Assembly: GCF_002498315.1 (NCBI RefSeq)
Contig: NZ_DAGX01000005.1
Location: 308,565 to 372,564, forward strand
Direction: 5' to 3'
DNA: 64,000 nucleotides
From: Methanofollis sp. UBA420
Lineage (GTDB): Archaea; Halobacteriota; Methanomicrobia; Methanomicrobiales; Methanofollaceae
Shown here one piece after another: positions 42,544-51,295 of this stretch. The first letter of the stretch is position 1, and every line of letters begins with the position of its first letter. Below the pieces are notes generated by a model. It saw only the letters and a program-made list of their open reading frames with translations, searched no databases and had not been told where the DNA came from. The position numbers were made by a program, and so were the translations under genes.

Positions 42544-43223
42544 GACTCCTCAATCCTCCCGTCCCTGATCCTGATCACCCTGTTGGCATAGGTCGCCGTG
42601 GAAGGATCGTGGGTGACCATCACCACTGTCTTCCCCCCCTGGTTCAGTTCAGTAAGAAGTTCCATGATCTGCACGCTTGTCGTCGAGTCCAGATTGCCGG
42701 TCGGTTCGTCGCAAAGGAGGATCGCCGGGTCATTGATGAGGGACCGGGCGATCGCCACCCGCTGCTGCTGCCCGCCCGAGAGTTCGTTCGGGGTATGGGT
42801 GGCATGACCCGCGTCGATCCCCACGCGTTCCAAGAGAGCAGCGGCCCTCCCGCCGTCGTCACGCCGCCGGTTTTTGATAATATAAGGGTATTCCACATTT
42901 TCCTGCGCCGAAAGGACCGGGATGAGGTTGAATTTCTGGAAGATGAACCCGATGGAGTCCCGCCGCAGTTCGGTGAGGGCATCGTCGGAGAGGGCCTTCG
43001 TGTTCACTCCGTCGATGATGACGTCCCCGGCGGTCGGGGTGTCAAGACAGCCGATCTGGTTCAGGAGAGTCGACTTGCCCGAACCCGACGGCCCCATGAT
43101 CGCCACGAAGTCCCCCTTCGGTATCGAAAGGGAGACATGGTCGAGAGATGTGACATCTCCCGCGGCCAGGGGATAGATCTTCGTGACGTCCCTGAGGCTG
43201 ATGACCGCCTCCTCGTCCATCAT
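42540..43223 (-). CDS. ABC transporter ATP-binding protein, LolD/MacB type
   Basis: 227 aa. Walker A GPSGSGKST, signature LSGGQQQRVAIARS, Walker B ILLCDEPTGNLDS and the switch His in VMVTHDPSTA are intact. The LDS after the Walker B motif is typical of the MacB/LolD subfamily. Coupled by 4-bp overlaps to both neighbours. Confidence 0.96.
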   Translation of the reverse strand: MMDEEAVISLRDVTKIYPLAAGDVTSLDHVSLSIPKGDFVAIMGPSGSGKSTLLNQIGCLDTPTAGDVIIDGVNTKALSDDALTELRRDSIGFIFQKFNLIPVLSAQENVEYPYIIKNRRRDDGGRAAALLERVGIDAGHATHTPNELSGGQQQRVAIARSLINDPAILLCDEPTGNLDSTTSVQIMELLTELNQGGKTVVMVTHDPSTATYANRVIRIRDGRIEES

Positions 43224-44440
43224 GGCCTCCGTGAGTTCCTCAGGTCGTCGATCAGACCGGTCTTCTTCACGATCAGTCCGCAGGCGAGGACGGCGAGAAC
43301 GCCGAGGATGGCGATGACAGGCAGGGGGAGACCGCTGGCATCGGCTTCCGCACCCGTGGGGGCCTTTTTCTGGACGTATCCTCCCGCTTTGTCAAGCGAA
43401 ACGGTGGTCGACTGCGTGTACAGGGTGCCGTCCGCGTCCCTGAACGAGATCAGCAGGGGGATCTGGGTGGCGTTCTCGACACGGCAGTTGAGGTCGAAAC
43501 TGGAGAGGTCATCGGCCTCAAGGCTGCCAAGGACATATTCGGGGTACGGGTTCTCGGGCACGGCCGGGTTGCCGGTGGTGACGACGACACCCCGCGCGGT
43601 GGTGAGACCGGCATTGGTGACATCGCCGCTGATCGAGTACGAACCAAACCCGCCCTTCACCTCGATGTTATTCACGACCAGGTGGGCCATCGTCTTGGCA
43701 TCGCCAAAGACCACCGGGATCTCGGTGCGCGTGGTGTGGGTGTTCGGGCCGGTGCGGTAGGTGACCTCAAAGCCGAGGGTGGTCTCCTTCGTGGGTGTCA
43801 CGTCGAAGGTGAGGTTGGCGGTCCCCGAGGGCGGGATGGCGCCGGCGAAGTGACCGGTCTGGACGGCCTCGATCCCGTCGCCGACAGGCACGACAGAGAC
43901 GCCGCTGATCGCAGAGGAGCGGGGGTTGCCGATGACCAGTTTGATCTGCTCCTTCTTGCCCTCGACAAAGGAGTCAGGGCGAGAGGTGACAAGGATGGTT
44001 GCCGGGGTCTCGTCGACCTGAACCGGGATGTGGGTGCTCAGGCTGCCGCCTTCCCGGAATTCCATGTAGAACCAGGGATAGTAGGTGCCGGTGTGGGTGT
44101 TCGTGTCGGCCTTCACGGTGTAGGTGAAGGTCTGCTTTGCACCGGCACTGATGATACCTCCGGAGGTTTGTTCGCCGATGGAGGGGAGCATTGTGTCCCG
44201 CAGGAAGGTGCGCGTGATCTGGACGGCCTCGGCACCGCTATTGGTCACCTCGATGCTGACGGTGGCGATGTCGCCGGGCATGAGGGATCCCGGTTCGACA
44301 GTGGTCTTCGTAACCGAAACCGAAGCCTGCGATACAGTTTTGTCCGTCGTTTCGTCTAAAGCCTCGAAGGCAGACGCAGCAGGTGCGGCGCAGACGAGAA
44401 ATATCAGCCCGATGATAAGGGCAAGGCCAGTACGATGCAT
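43220..44440 (-). CDS. Membrane-anchored COG1361-like surface protein, partner of the ABC exporter
   Basis: 406 aa from ATG 44440, the start that gives a proper signal peptide (LALIIGLIFLVCAAPAASA). Repeated NEW3/CARDB-like beta domains follow (VEPGSLMPGDIATVSIEVTN; VVNNIEVKGGFGSYSISGDV), then a C-terminal helix (VIAILGVLAVLACGLIVKK). COG1361-type S-layer-like proteins are commonly encoded with MacB-like ABC systems in archaea; the protein probably sits outside the membrane contacting the MacB domain (inference). An AT-rich block (44490-44540) upstream carries the promoter. Confidence 0.82.
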   Translation of the reverse strand: MHRTGLALIIGLIFLVCAAPAASAFEALDETTDKTVSQASVSVTKTTVEPGSLMPGDIATVSIEVTNSGAEAVQITRTFLRDTMLPSIGEQTSGGIISAGAKQTFTYTVKADTNTHTGTYYPWFYMEFREGGSLSTHIPVQVDETPATILVTSRPDSFVEGKKEQIKLVIGNPRSSAISGVSVVPVGDGIEAVQTGHFAGAIPPSGTANLTFDVTPTKETTLGFEVTYRTGPNTHTTRTEIPVVFGDAKTMAHLVVNNIEVKGGFGSYSISGDVTNAGLTTARGVVVTTGNPAVPENPYPEYVLGSLEADDLSSFDLNCRVENATQIPLLISFRDADGTLYTQSTTVSLDKAGGYVQKKAPTGAEADASGLPLPVIAILGVLAVLACGLIVKKTGLIDDLRNSRRP

Positions 44441-44610
44441 ATGTATAACTCCAGCGCGGGGCCCCTGCCCCGCATGCGTGTAAAATACTATGTACATTTT
44501 GTCTTTAATAACTTACCATTTGTCAATAGAAGTATTCATATAGTCACACAGGACGTACATTGATCTGCAGCAGGGGCCGCAGAGGCGACCCCTCTCCAGG
44601 TGAATAGATA

Positions 44611-45228
44611 ATGGATAATGATGCTTCCCTTATTAACGTCCTCATCGCTCCGAACCGCTTCTTCGGAGCGCTGGGTGCAGGAAGGGAGAGAATCGGTCTC
44701 CCTGCACTGATTGTCCTCGTTTCAGCACTCATCGCTGGAGCAGGAGCCTACCTCATGGCGTCTTCAATGACGATCGATGTCCCCGACGTCGACCCGGCCA
44801 TGATGCAGTTGATCACCGGCGGCGGCGCCGCTCTTGTCGTGGTCGTCGTGATGCTCTTTGCCTGGGCGATCGGATCCCTCGTCATGCACGGGATCGTGAA
44901 ACTCCTCGGCGGCACCGGGTCGTTCAAGTCGACGCTTTCCACGGTCGGCTACGCAAACCTTCCGCAGATCTTCGCAGGCCTCCTGACACTCGCCGTCTTT
45001 CTCATCTACCACCCTGACGTCAACGCCATCGCCACGGCCGGGCCGGCGGCACTCGGCGCGATGGCTCCGGCCATGGCCGTCACCGTCATCGTCGGCTTCG
45101 TCGTCCTGGTCTGGTCGGTCGTGATCGAGGCCTACGGCCTTGTCCACGCCCATGACCTCCCCCTAGGCAAGGCCCTCATCGCTCCGGCGGTCATGGCGAT
45201 CATCAGCATGCTCTTCGGCCTCATCTGA
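44611..45228 (+). CDS. Yip1-family integral membrane protein
   Basis: 205 aa with five to six hydrophobic segments. MDNDASLINVLIAPNRFFGA at the N-terminus, GSLVMHGIVKLLGGTGSFKS and STVGYANLPQIFAGLL follow the Yip1 domain pattern. Function in archaea unknown; such proteins often neighbour envelope ABC systems. Divergent from the COG1361-like gene. Confidence 0.8.
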   Translation: MDNDASLINVLIAPNRFFGALGAGRERIGLPALIVLVSALIAGAGAYLMASSMTIDVPDVDPAMMQLITGGGAALVVVVVMLFAWAIGSLVMHGIVKLLGGTGSFKSTLSTVGYANLPQIFAGLLTLAVFLIYHPDVNAIATAGPAALGAMAPAMAVTVIVGFVVLVWSVVIEAYGLVHAHDLPLGKALIAPAVMAIISMLFGLI

Positions 45229-45676
45229 GACAGGAGAACACACACCTGACCGGGCGGTCGTGGGGACCGCCGGTTCGCTATCACCAGAGATGGACACTCG
45301 CCCGACCGCACCGCACGCACATCACCACTTCACTCGCGTAGCGATCGGGCGTCCCGGTTTTTCGACGCGGTACTTTTTTGATCGTTTCCGGAGACGTTAG
45401 GATACACAATGTGATGGGCGACTCAGGATCACTCCGCCCGCGCCCACCAATGAGGATAGGAGTGGGATCGTTCTCTCTCCTCATGATCTCCTGTTCTGTC
45501 TTCTCGGGATTGGTCCCGGGAAGAGCGAACCGGAGATCCTGAGGAGAAAGATTGCCATCCAACCCTTATCCAAAGGGTGTCCTGAGAGGAGGGAACCGCG
45601 GGGCCTTCCCCTCCGCGTGTAATGTCGATCAGAATCTCAAAAAAGGCGAATCGATACCGCCGGAGCCGGGTAACCC
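45229..45676. repeat. Gene-free region with degenerate intergenic repeats
   Basis: No supported gene. Around 45508-45545 the sequence GATTGGTCCCGGGAAGAG followed by AGATCCTGAGGAG matches the order of motifs at 19003-19040. A GC-rich palindromic stretch (GAGGAGGGAACCGCGG...CCCCTCCGCG) lies at about 45584-45618. The TTTTTTG stretch near 45370 may terminate the Yip1 transcript. Confidence 0.5.
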
Positions 45677-45883
45677 TCAGTCCCCGTCAGGAGGGGCAGG
45701 ACTGAAGACGTCCTCGATTGCGACGCCGAAATAGCGGGCGATCTTGAAGGCGAGATCGAGGGAGGGGTCGTACTTGTTCTTCTCGATGGCGATGATCGTC
45801 TGCCTCGTCACCCCCAATTCCAGGGCCAGCTGCTCCTGTGTGAGGTCGTGCATCGCCCGGTACACCTTGAGCCTATTATTCAT
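45677..45883 (-). CDS. XRE-family HTH transcriptional regulator (short)
   Basis: 68 aa from ATG 45883 (GTG 45889 is an equal alternative; GGAG lies upstream of both). The whole protein is one Cro/cI helix-turn-helix: LTQEQLALELGVTRQTIIAI followed by EKNKYDPSLDLAFKIARYFG. These mini-regulators usually form a two-gene unit with a DUF2178-type membrane protein, as here, where the genes overlap. It probably autoregulates the pair. Confidence 0.9.
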   Translation of the reverse strand: MNNRLKVYRAMHDLTQEQLALELGVTRQTIIAIEKNKYDPSLDLAFKIARYFGVAIEDVFSPAPPDGD

Positions 45884-46280
45884 CCTCACCCTCGCTCCAG
45901 TACGGTTTCATCGCCAGGATCCAGAAAATCAGATACAGGAGGATGATCCCGCCCGAGAGGGAGAGCAGGAAGAACCCATCGTTTACGGCCCGCTCCAGCT
46001 GAAGCAGGAGACCGGAGACCACGAAGCCAGCCCCGAAAAAGAGCATCAGGAACAGGGCGACCCGCAGGGTCTTCAGGGCCACCTGCTCGTCGAGCCTCTC
46101 CAGACGCTCGTCCCAGAGAACCCCTTTCACCCGTTGCCGGCAGACAAACATCAGGAGGAGGGCGACATAGAAGGAGAGCTCGGCAAGGTTGTCATAGCCA
46201 GCAACCGAGGCTGCCCCGAAAACAGCCGCCTCGGCAAGGGCGATCAACGCAATACAGAGGAAAAAACGGCTTCGATCCAT
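45876..46280 (-). CDS. DUF2178-like membrane protein
   Basis: 134 aa with four hydrophobic helices arranged in two pairs around a charged cytosolic loop (WDERLERLDEQVALKTLRVA), the pattern of DUF2178. It overlaps the HTH regulator gene downstream, suggesting a membrane signal passed to the regulator. Confidence 0.75.
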   Translation of the reverse strand: MDRSRFFLCIALIALAEAAVFGAASVAGYDNLAELSFYVALLLMFVCRQRVKGVLWDERLERLDEQVALKTLRVALFLMLFFGAGFVVSGLLLQLERAVNDGFFLLSLSGGIILLYLIFWILAMKPYWSEGEDE

Positions 46281-46349
46281 GGACTGTGTAAGTACATGTG
46301 TTCGCGAGCCATGTTAATATAACTTGACATGGAGGAGGGAGAGGTCTCC

Positions 46350-47006
46350 TCACTCCGTCGCCAGGTCGTAGATGCGGGAAAAATACCGCGCCTGAAAAAT
46401 GAGCAGAGGGATGAAAGCCAGGAATTCAAGGACGAACACGACAGCGTCCTGAGGGATGAGCGCGATGACGGCAACGATCGCGTTCGTAAAGGCCGAGATG
46501 AGCACCACCGCGATGACATAGTCCCAGAAACCGATGCGGTCGACCAGCCCCCAGATCTTCCTGACGGAAAATGCGGCAAAGAATCTCCGCTCCCGTGCAA
46601 ACCTGACTCCTGCAAGGTTTGCTATCAGGGCCGTGAAAATATAGACGACGAAGACGACAAGGAAGCCGCCGATGATCTCGGGCAGGACGGGCTCGATCGC
46701 CGTCACGCCCTCCATCTCGTACACGACGGCGACGTACCCGAAGAGCAGGATACCGGCAACAATCGCCGGAAGAGTGTAGAAGAACCAGATCACGAGGAGC
46801 TTGATCCCGTCCACACACGACCGCCACGACCACTCCACCGATGGCGCGGACTTCTCCCCCCGCATGACCCGCACAAGATGCCCGAAGAAGACCGGGAAGA
46901 GGATGAGGCTGACCAGCAGCATGAGCACATCCTTCCACCGGCCCGAGAACGCATCCCGCGTGTACGCCGCGGCGTCCATGAACAGTGCACTGAAATCCAT
47001 CGACAT
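46350..47006 (-). CDS. DUF4013 family membrane protein
   Basis: 218 aa with about six membrane helices. N-terminal amphipathic DAAAYTRDAFSGRWKDVLML, then GHLVRVMRG and the C-terminal FQARYFSRIYDLA agree with DUF4013, common in archaea and of unknown role. Monocistronic between the DUF2178 unit and a secreted-protein gene. Confidence 0.75.
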   Translation of the reverse strand: MSMDFSALFMDAAAYTRDAFSGRWKDVLMLLVSLILFPVFFGHLVRVMRGEKSAPSVEWSWRSCVDGIKLLVIWFFYTLPAIVAGILLFGYVAVVYEMEGVTAIEPVLPEIIGGFLVVFVVYIFTALIANLAGVRFARERRFFAAFSVRKIWGLVDRIGFWDYVIAVVLISAFTNAIVAVIALIPQDAVVFVLEFLAFIPLLIFQARYFSRIYDLATE

Positions 47007-47156
47007 ATCCCGTTTGTATCAGGTGTGCGACCGAGCGATAAGAATTCTCGGATGCGGGGCAGGGGAGGAGGAGGCACCTACTACCAGAGGGACAAAACCG
47101 CGCATTCCAGAGAAAAAAGAAGACGGCCGGGAAGACCTCGCCCGGCAGCATGGAGT

Positions 47157-48494
47157 TCAATCAGCGTTGCCGTTCACCGTGTAGACGATATAGGTCGCCC
47201 AGTTCTTCCATGGGAACGGATAGGTGAGCGGATCGCCCATCGCCCCCCAGGCGCTCTCTTCCTCGTAAGGCCCGCAGGGTACCGGCACCTCGATGACCAT
47301 CAACTGCCGCGGGGTGTCGGGCGCATCGGACGAGTAGGGGTCGACGATCACAGCGGCAAGGTCTCCGCAGCCAGGCATGAAGGAGGTGCACCCGTCGGCA
47401 CGGGCAGAGGAGAGGATCGCATAGGTGATCCTGTTGTCCCACTTGATCTGACCTCCGGAGGACATGCCAGTCATATTCTCCGGCACCAGGGAGGGCTTGA
47501 TGACCCACCACATCGCACCCTGAAGTTCCTTCCAGTTCCCTGATTCAGACCAGGAGACGGTCTCGCCCGGGAAGAAGGGGTCGTCTAACGAGAAGGTGTA
47601 CGAACCGTCCTTATGGTTGATCAGGTAGGCGATGCAGTTCAGGACCTCCTCCCAGGAGAGGTCGCTCGCCTCATAGTCCCGCAGAGGGCCGGGCACGTCG
47701 GGGCCGTAGGCCGGGTAGAACCTCGCCGTGTACCCGGTTCCCGACCGGATCGCAGTGTCATAGTCAATGCACCATGCCGGGTAGACGCCGTCCAGTCCCC
47801 CGCCCGTGATGGTTGCGGCGAAGAGGGAGAACGTGACAGGGGCGTCCCCCTTGTTCCGGACAGGGAGATAGGTCACGACGCCGGGCGGCGGCAATGGGAT
47901 CGACTCCCCGCCGCGCGCGACCTTGGCGTGGGCGGCGACGTACATGGCATCGCAGGTGCCGACAGGGCCCATGTCGATGGTGCCGCTTGTGGTCGTCCCG
48001 CCATCAGGGTAGTAGACCTTATGCTCGAAGTGGCCGACGATCGGGTTCCCGTTCCGGTTCTGCGGGACGTCGTCCTGATCGGGGACAGGATAACCGCTAT
48101 TGCCAGCACTGCCGGCATTCTTCTCCCATCCATGTCCGTACCTGCCCCCCCCCTTCTTCGACGGTTTTTCGTCGGCACCGCCGGGAACGTCCCCGGCCTC
48201 GACACAGTCCACATGCAGGTGCACTTCCTTCAGGACCCATCCTCCGGTCGTCGCATAGGCAACCATCATAGTACCGTCCTCGGTCCAGAGTGATACAGTG
48301 CCGACAGGAATGGTCCGCCCCGCATAGAGTGTCTTGACAACAGCATCGGGCGGAGGGACTGCACTTTTTTCCGCAGACCTGAGGTCCATGGTTTGATACG
48401 CACCGGCGTCTCCCTCATCGGCGGCCGGAACCGCACCGACCGGGATGAGAAGCAGGGAGCAGAGCACCAGAGCAATACAGAGCACATATTTCAT
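47157..48494 (-). CDS. Secreted protein with a putative thioester (TED-like) domain
   Basis: 445 aa with signal peptide (CIALVLCSLLLIPVGAVPA). Residues 205-335 show the pattern of thioester domains: VYPAWCIDYDTAI with Cys242, the helix VLNCIAYLINHKDG, and LQGAMWWVI with Gln325. In Gram-positive TED adhesins a Cys and a Gln in YCID and TQxAIW contexts form an internal thioester that bonds covalently to host or surface ligands. Residues 105-150 are a Gly/Lys/Pro-rich linker and the C-terminus is Pro- and Trp-rich. No C-terminal anchor seen. The thioester is inferred from motif order only. Confidence 0.6.
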   Translation of the reverse strand: MKYVLCIALVLCSLLLIPVGAVPAADEGDAGAYQTMDLRSAEKSAVPPPDAVVKTLYAGRTIPVGTVSLWTEDGTMMVAYATTGGWVLKEVHLHVDCVEAGDVPGGADEKPSKKGGGRYGHGWEKNAGSAGNSGYPVPDQDDVPQNRNGNPIVGHFEHKVYYPDGGTTTSGTIDMGPVGTCDAMYVAAHAKVARGGESIPLPPPGVVTYLPVRNKGDAPVTFSLFAATITGGGLDGVYPAWCIDYDTAIRSGTGYTARFYPAYGPDVPGPLRDYEASDLSWEEVLNCIAYLINHKDGSYTFSLDDPFFPGETVSWSESGNWKELQGAMWWVIKPSLVPENMTGMSSGGQIKWDNRITYAILSSARADGCTSFMPGCGDLAAVIVDPYSSDAPDTPRQLMVIEVPVPCGPYEEESAWGAMGDPLTYPFPWKNWATYIVYTVNGNAD

Positions 48495-48705
48495 CTTCTA
48501 TCTCTCCTGTTTTCACAACAACAGTCCATCGAGAGCATTCGGAGTACGACACCACCCCAATGACAGCACCGCGACCCGTCACCCCCGTGACGATCCGGAA
48601 AAGACCTTTTTTCTATATATAGATATCTCACATTGTGCAGATCCGGGACAAGACGATACAGAAAAAAGAGAACTTCAGAGTCATGAAATGAGGATTGAAG
48701 ATCCT

Positions 48706-49071
48706 TCAGGCAAAAAATCTGTCCAGAGCACTCATCAACTCCGGGGGGTACACCGGTTTCTGGAAGACCTTCACGACATGTCCGCGATATTTTTCATACT
48801 CCCCACCGACAAGAGGGCAGGCGGTGAAGAGCATCACCCGAATAGGGGAGAGGGCGGGATCGGCCATGAGTACGTCGAGGAACTCCCATCCGTCGACCGG
48901 TTCCATCAGCACATCAAGGAGGACAAGATCGGGCCGGGAGACACGGGCGATCCCGAGGGCCTCGGCAGCATTCCCTGAGACGACCGGTTCGTACCCGCCT
49001 CGCTCAAGGAGGAGCGCAACCATCTCAAGGGTGAGGCGGTCGTCGTCAACGACCAGGATCCTACGCCCCAT
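48706..49071 (-). CDS. Response regulator, receiver domain only
   Basis: 121 aa from ATG 49071 (the frame stays open to 49116, inside the kinase gene). Acidic pocket VVDDDR, phosphoacceptor Asp53 in LVLLDVLMEP and Lys in VFQKPVYPPEL are all present. No output domain, so it acts through protein contacts, as is usual for archaeal receiver-only regulators. Overlaps the kinase gene by 11 bp and is its obvious partner. Confidence 0.93.
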   Translation of the reverse strand: MGRRILVVDDDRLTLEMVALLLERGGYEPVVSGNAAEALGIARVSRPDLVLLDVLMEPVDGWEFLDVLMADPALSPIRVMLFTACPLVGGEYEKYRGHVVKVFQKPVYPPELMSALDRFFA

Positions 49072-50494
49072 GATCGTTTCCCTGCCGCAGGACGATCGTA
49101 AATGTACTCCCCTCACCAGGCACGCTCTCGACCCGGATCTCCCCCCCGTTCAGGCGGGCATATCTCTCGGCGATGGAAAGGCCGAGCCCCATCCTGTTGA
49201 AGGTCCGACTCGTCCTCTCCCCGTCGACAAGATAAAATGGTTCGAATATTGTCCTGATCTTCCCGGGCTCGATCCCGATGCCATTGTCCTTCACCATGAC
49301 ATACCGGGCTGCCCTGTCCTCGGCGTACGAGATCTCGACGACCTTCGGGGGTTCGCTGTACCTGACGGCATTGGTGATGAGGCTCTCAAGAACGATGAAG
49401 AACTGGTCATGGTCCGCATCGATCACCGTATTCTCCGGGATTCGGAGGGACAGCGACACATCGTTGCCAAAGTCATGGCAGGCGAGCACCTCGCCGACAA
49501 TACCCGCAAGGTCGATAGGAGCACGCTCGCACCGCACTTTCCCCCCCTCAAGAAGACTCAGTTCCAGCATCCTGTTCACGGCATTCTTCTCGCGGCCGAT
49601 ATTCTCCATACAGATACCGAGGATACGGCAGACCTCGTCATCGAGGCCGTACTTCTGCCTGTCCTCAAGGAGGAGATAGAGGTAGCCGTAGACCGGTTGG
49701 AGAGGGGTTCTGAGTTCGTGGGCCGCCGTGGTGACAAAGTCCTGCCGCCGTTCGACCTCTGCGGCACACCTCCTGACCGCGGCCTCCCCGGCCGAACGTG
49801 CATCCCTGAATGCCTTCAAGGAGGCGACATCAAGGACCGAACAGCGGTGTTCGTGCGTACCGGGAACGCAGGAAAGGAGCACAGGCACCGGTCGTCCCGA
49901 AGGGTCATGGAAAAAGGTCTCATAGTGGAGGACCGCAACCCCCCTCTCCAGCACCCCACAGAAGGTCTTCAGATCAGTGCGGTCTTCCCAGAGCGAGGCA
50001 AGAGACATGCCTGAGATCTCGTGACCCGGTAGACCCAGGATCACGGCGAGGGCAGGATCAGCCCGGGTGATCTGGAGACTTTTTGCGTCGAAAAAAAAGG
50101 AAGGGCCTTTTTGCAGGATAGAGCCTGGAATTCTGCCGGACCCGGCGCCAAAGAGGGTGACGGCCGTCATCCCCCAGAGATAGAGCATAGTGAAGAGAAA
50201 GAGGACGATCGGGTCAACGGCATACCCGCCGAAAGCGAGGAAGAGTGTCACTGCCGTGTACCCTGATGAGAGTGCAGCCGCAGTCCATATCGACCTGTTC
50301 GAGTACCAGGTTGCCACGATCACGAGAGGGATATAGTAGAGATAGGATATGGCGAAACCTGCAGTTTGCATGATGGAGTACAGGACGATAAGGGCGAGAA
50401 GGCCAATGAGTGGACCATTGATCCCGATCAGGTACAGCCACCGCCTCAGGTCCCAGGGGGAAATCATGGGGGCATTCCAATCCCTCGACATCAT
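49061..50494 (-). CDS. Membrane sensor histidine kinase
   Basis: 477 aa from ATG 50494. Four to five membrane helices (residues 20-135), a PAS-like segment (SFFFDAKSLQITRADPALAV), the H-box TTAAHELRTPLQPVYG, and an HATPase domain with N box LESLITNAVRYSE, VKDNGIGIEPGKIRTIFEPF and GLGLSIAERYARLNGG. The signal is unknown. A TATA box 25-30 bp upstream and no Shine-Dalgarno suggest a leaderless message. Forms a two-gene unit with the response regulator. Confidence 0.93.
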   Translation of the reverse strand: MMSRDWNAPMISPWDLRRWLYLIGINGPLIGLLALIVLYSIMQTAGFAISYLYYIPLVIVATWYSNRSIWTAAALSSGYTAVTLFLAFGGYAVDPIVLFLFTMLYLWGMTAVTLFGAGSGRIPGSILQKGPSFFFDAKSLQITRADPALAVILGLPGHEISGMSLASLWEDRTDLKTFCGVLERGVAVLHYETFFHDPSGRPVPVLLSCVPGTHEHRCSVLDVASLKAFRDARSAGEAAVRRCAAEVERRQDFVTTAAHELRTPLQPVYGYLYLLLEDRQKYGLDDEVCRILGICMENIGREKNAVNRMLELSLLEGGKVRCERAPIDLAGIVGEVLACHDFGNDVSLSLRIPENTVIDADHDQFFIVLESLITNAVRYSEPPKVVEISYAEDRAARYVMVKDNGIGIEPGKIRTIFEPFYLVDGERTSRTFNRMGLGLSIAERYARLNGGEIRVESVPGEGSTFTIVLRQGNDHGA

Positions 50495-50516
50495 GCGCAC
50501 AGAAATGTGAATCCAA

Positions 50517-50530
50517 CGATTATATATTGC
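50517..50530 (-). promoter_or_regulatory. TATA box of the histidine kinase gene
   Basis: The reverse strand carries CAATATATAATCG about 25-30 bp before ATG 50494, which would start the transcript at or within a few bases of the start codon. Confidence 0.5.
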
Positions 50531-50611
50531 CTTCTTTTTATTTCAAAAAATAACGGCGTTGAAAGTAAGAATACGCGCACAATAAATCAGAGCGGATCAA
50601 AACCTCAGAGC

Positions 50612-51295
50612 ATGCGTCCGTATGTCTTTGTCAACCTTGCAATGAGCGCCGACGGGAAGATCTCGACACGAGAACGGCGCCAGGTGAAGATTTCAGGAAC
50701 AGACGATTTTCAGCGCGTCGACCGCATCAAGGCCGGTGCAGACGGCATCATGGTAGGGATCGGCACCATCGTCTCGGACAACCCATCCCTCACGGTCAAG
50801 TCTGCGGACCTGAAGGCCGCGCGCAGGCAGGGAGGGCGTGACGAACACCCGGTGCGGATCATCGTCGACTCGGCGGCACGGACGCCGCCTGACGCCGACA
50901 TCCTCATGAAGGGAGAGGGGCGGAGGATCGTGGCGGTCTCCGCGTCCGCACCCGCAGAAAGAGTCAGCACCCTCAGGGAGAAGGCAGAGGTGATCGTCAC
51001 AGGTGAGGAGGGGGTCGACCTCGGGAGACTCATGGACGAACTTGGTGCCCGCGGCATCGGGCGGTTGATGGTCGAGGGAGGGGGGACACTCATCTGGGGG
51101 CTTTTCAGGGCAGGCCTTGTCGACGAACTCATTACCTATGTCGGATCGATCGTCATCGGCGGCAGGGACGCACCGACACCTGCTGACGGAGAGGGCTTTG
51201 TCGAGGAGGACGCGTTCCCGCGCCTTGAACTTGTGAGTGTCGAAAAGATCGACGACGGCGTCCTGCTCAGGTGGATGGTCAGAAAAAAGGAATGA
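50612..51295 (+). CDS. arfC: 2,5-diamino-6-ribosylamino-4-pyrimidinone 5'-phosphate reductase
   Basis: 227 aa from ATG 50612, the family N-terminus (MRPYVFVNLAMSADGKIST); the open frame upstream is non-coding. The RibD/Rib7 C-terminal reductase fold shows DRIKAGADGIMVGIGTIVSD and the NADPH-site glycines GRLMVEGGGTLIWGLF. It reduces the ribosyl side chain in the archaeal route to riboflavin and deazaflavin precursors, before deamination. The stop directly abuts that of the convergent lipoprotein gene. Confidence 0.92.
   Translation: MRPYVFVNLAMSADGKISTRERRQVKISGTDDFQRVDRIKAGADGIMVGIGTIVSDNPSLTVKSADLKAARRQGGRDEHPVRIIVDSAARTPPDADILMKGEGRRIVAVSASAPAERVSTLREKAEVIVTGEEGVDLGRLMDELGARGIGRLMVEGGGTLIWGLFRAGLVDELITYVGSIVIGGRDAPTPADGEGFVEEDAFPRLELVSVEKIDDGVLLRWMVRKKE

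Noticed and set aside
45281..45562. 93-aa minus-strand ORF between the Yip1 and HTH genes
   Set aside because: Lies in repeat-like sequence shared with other gaps and has no recognisable domain or start signal.
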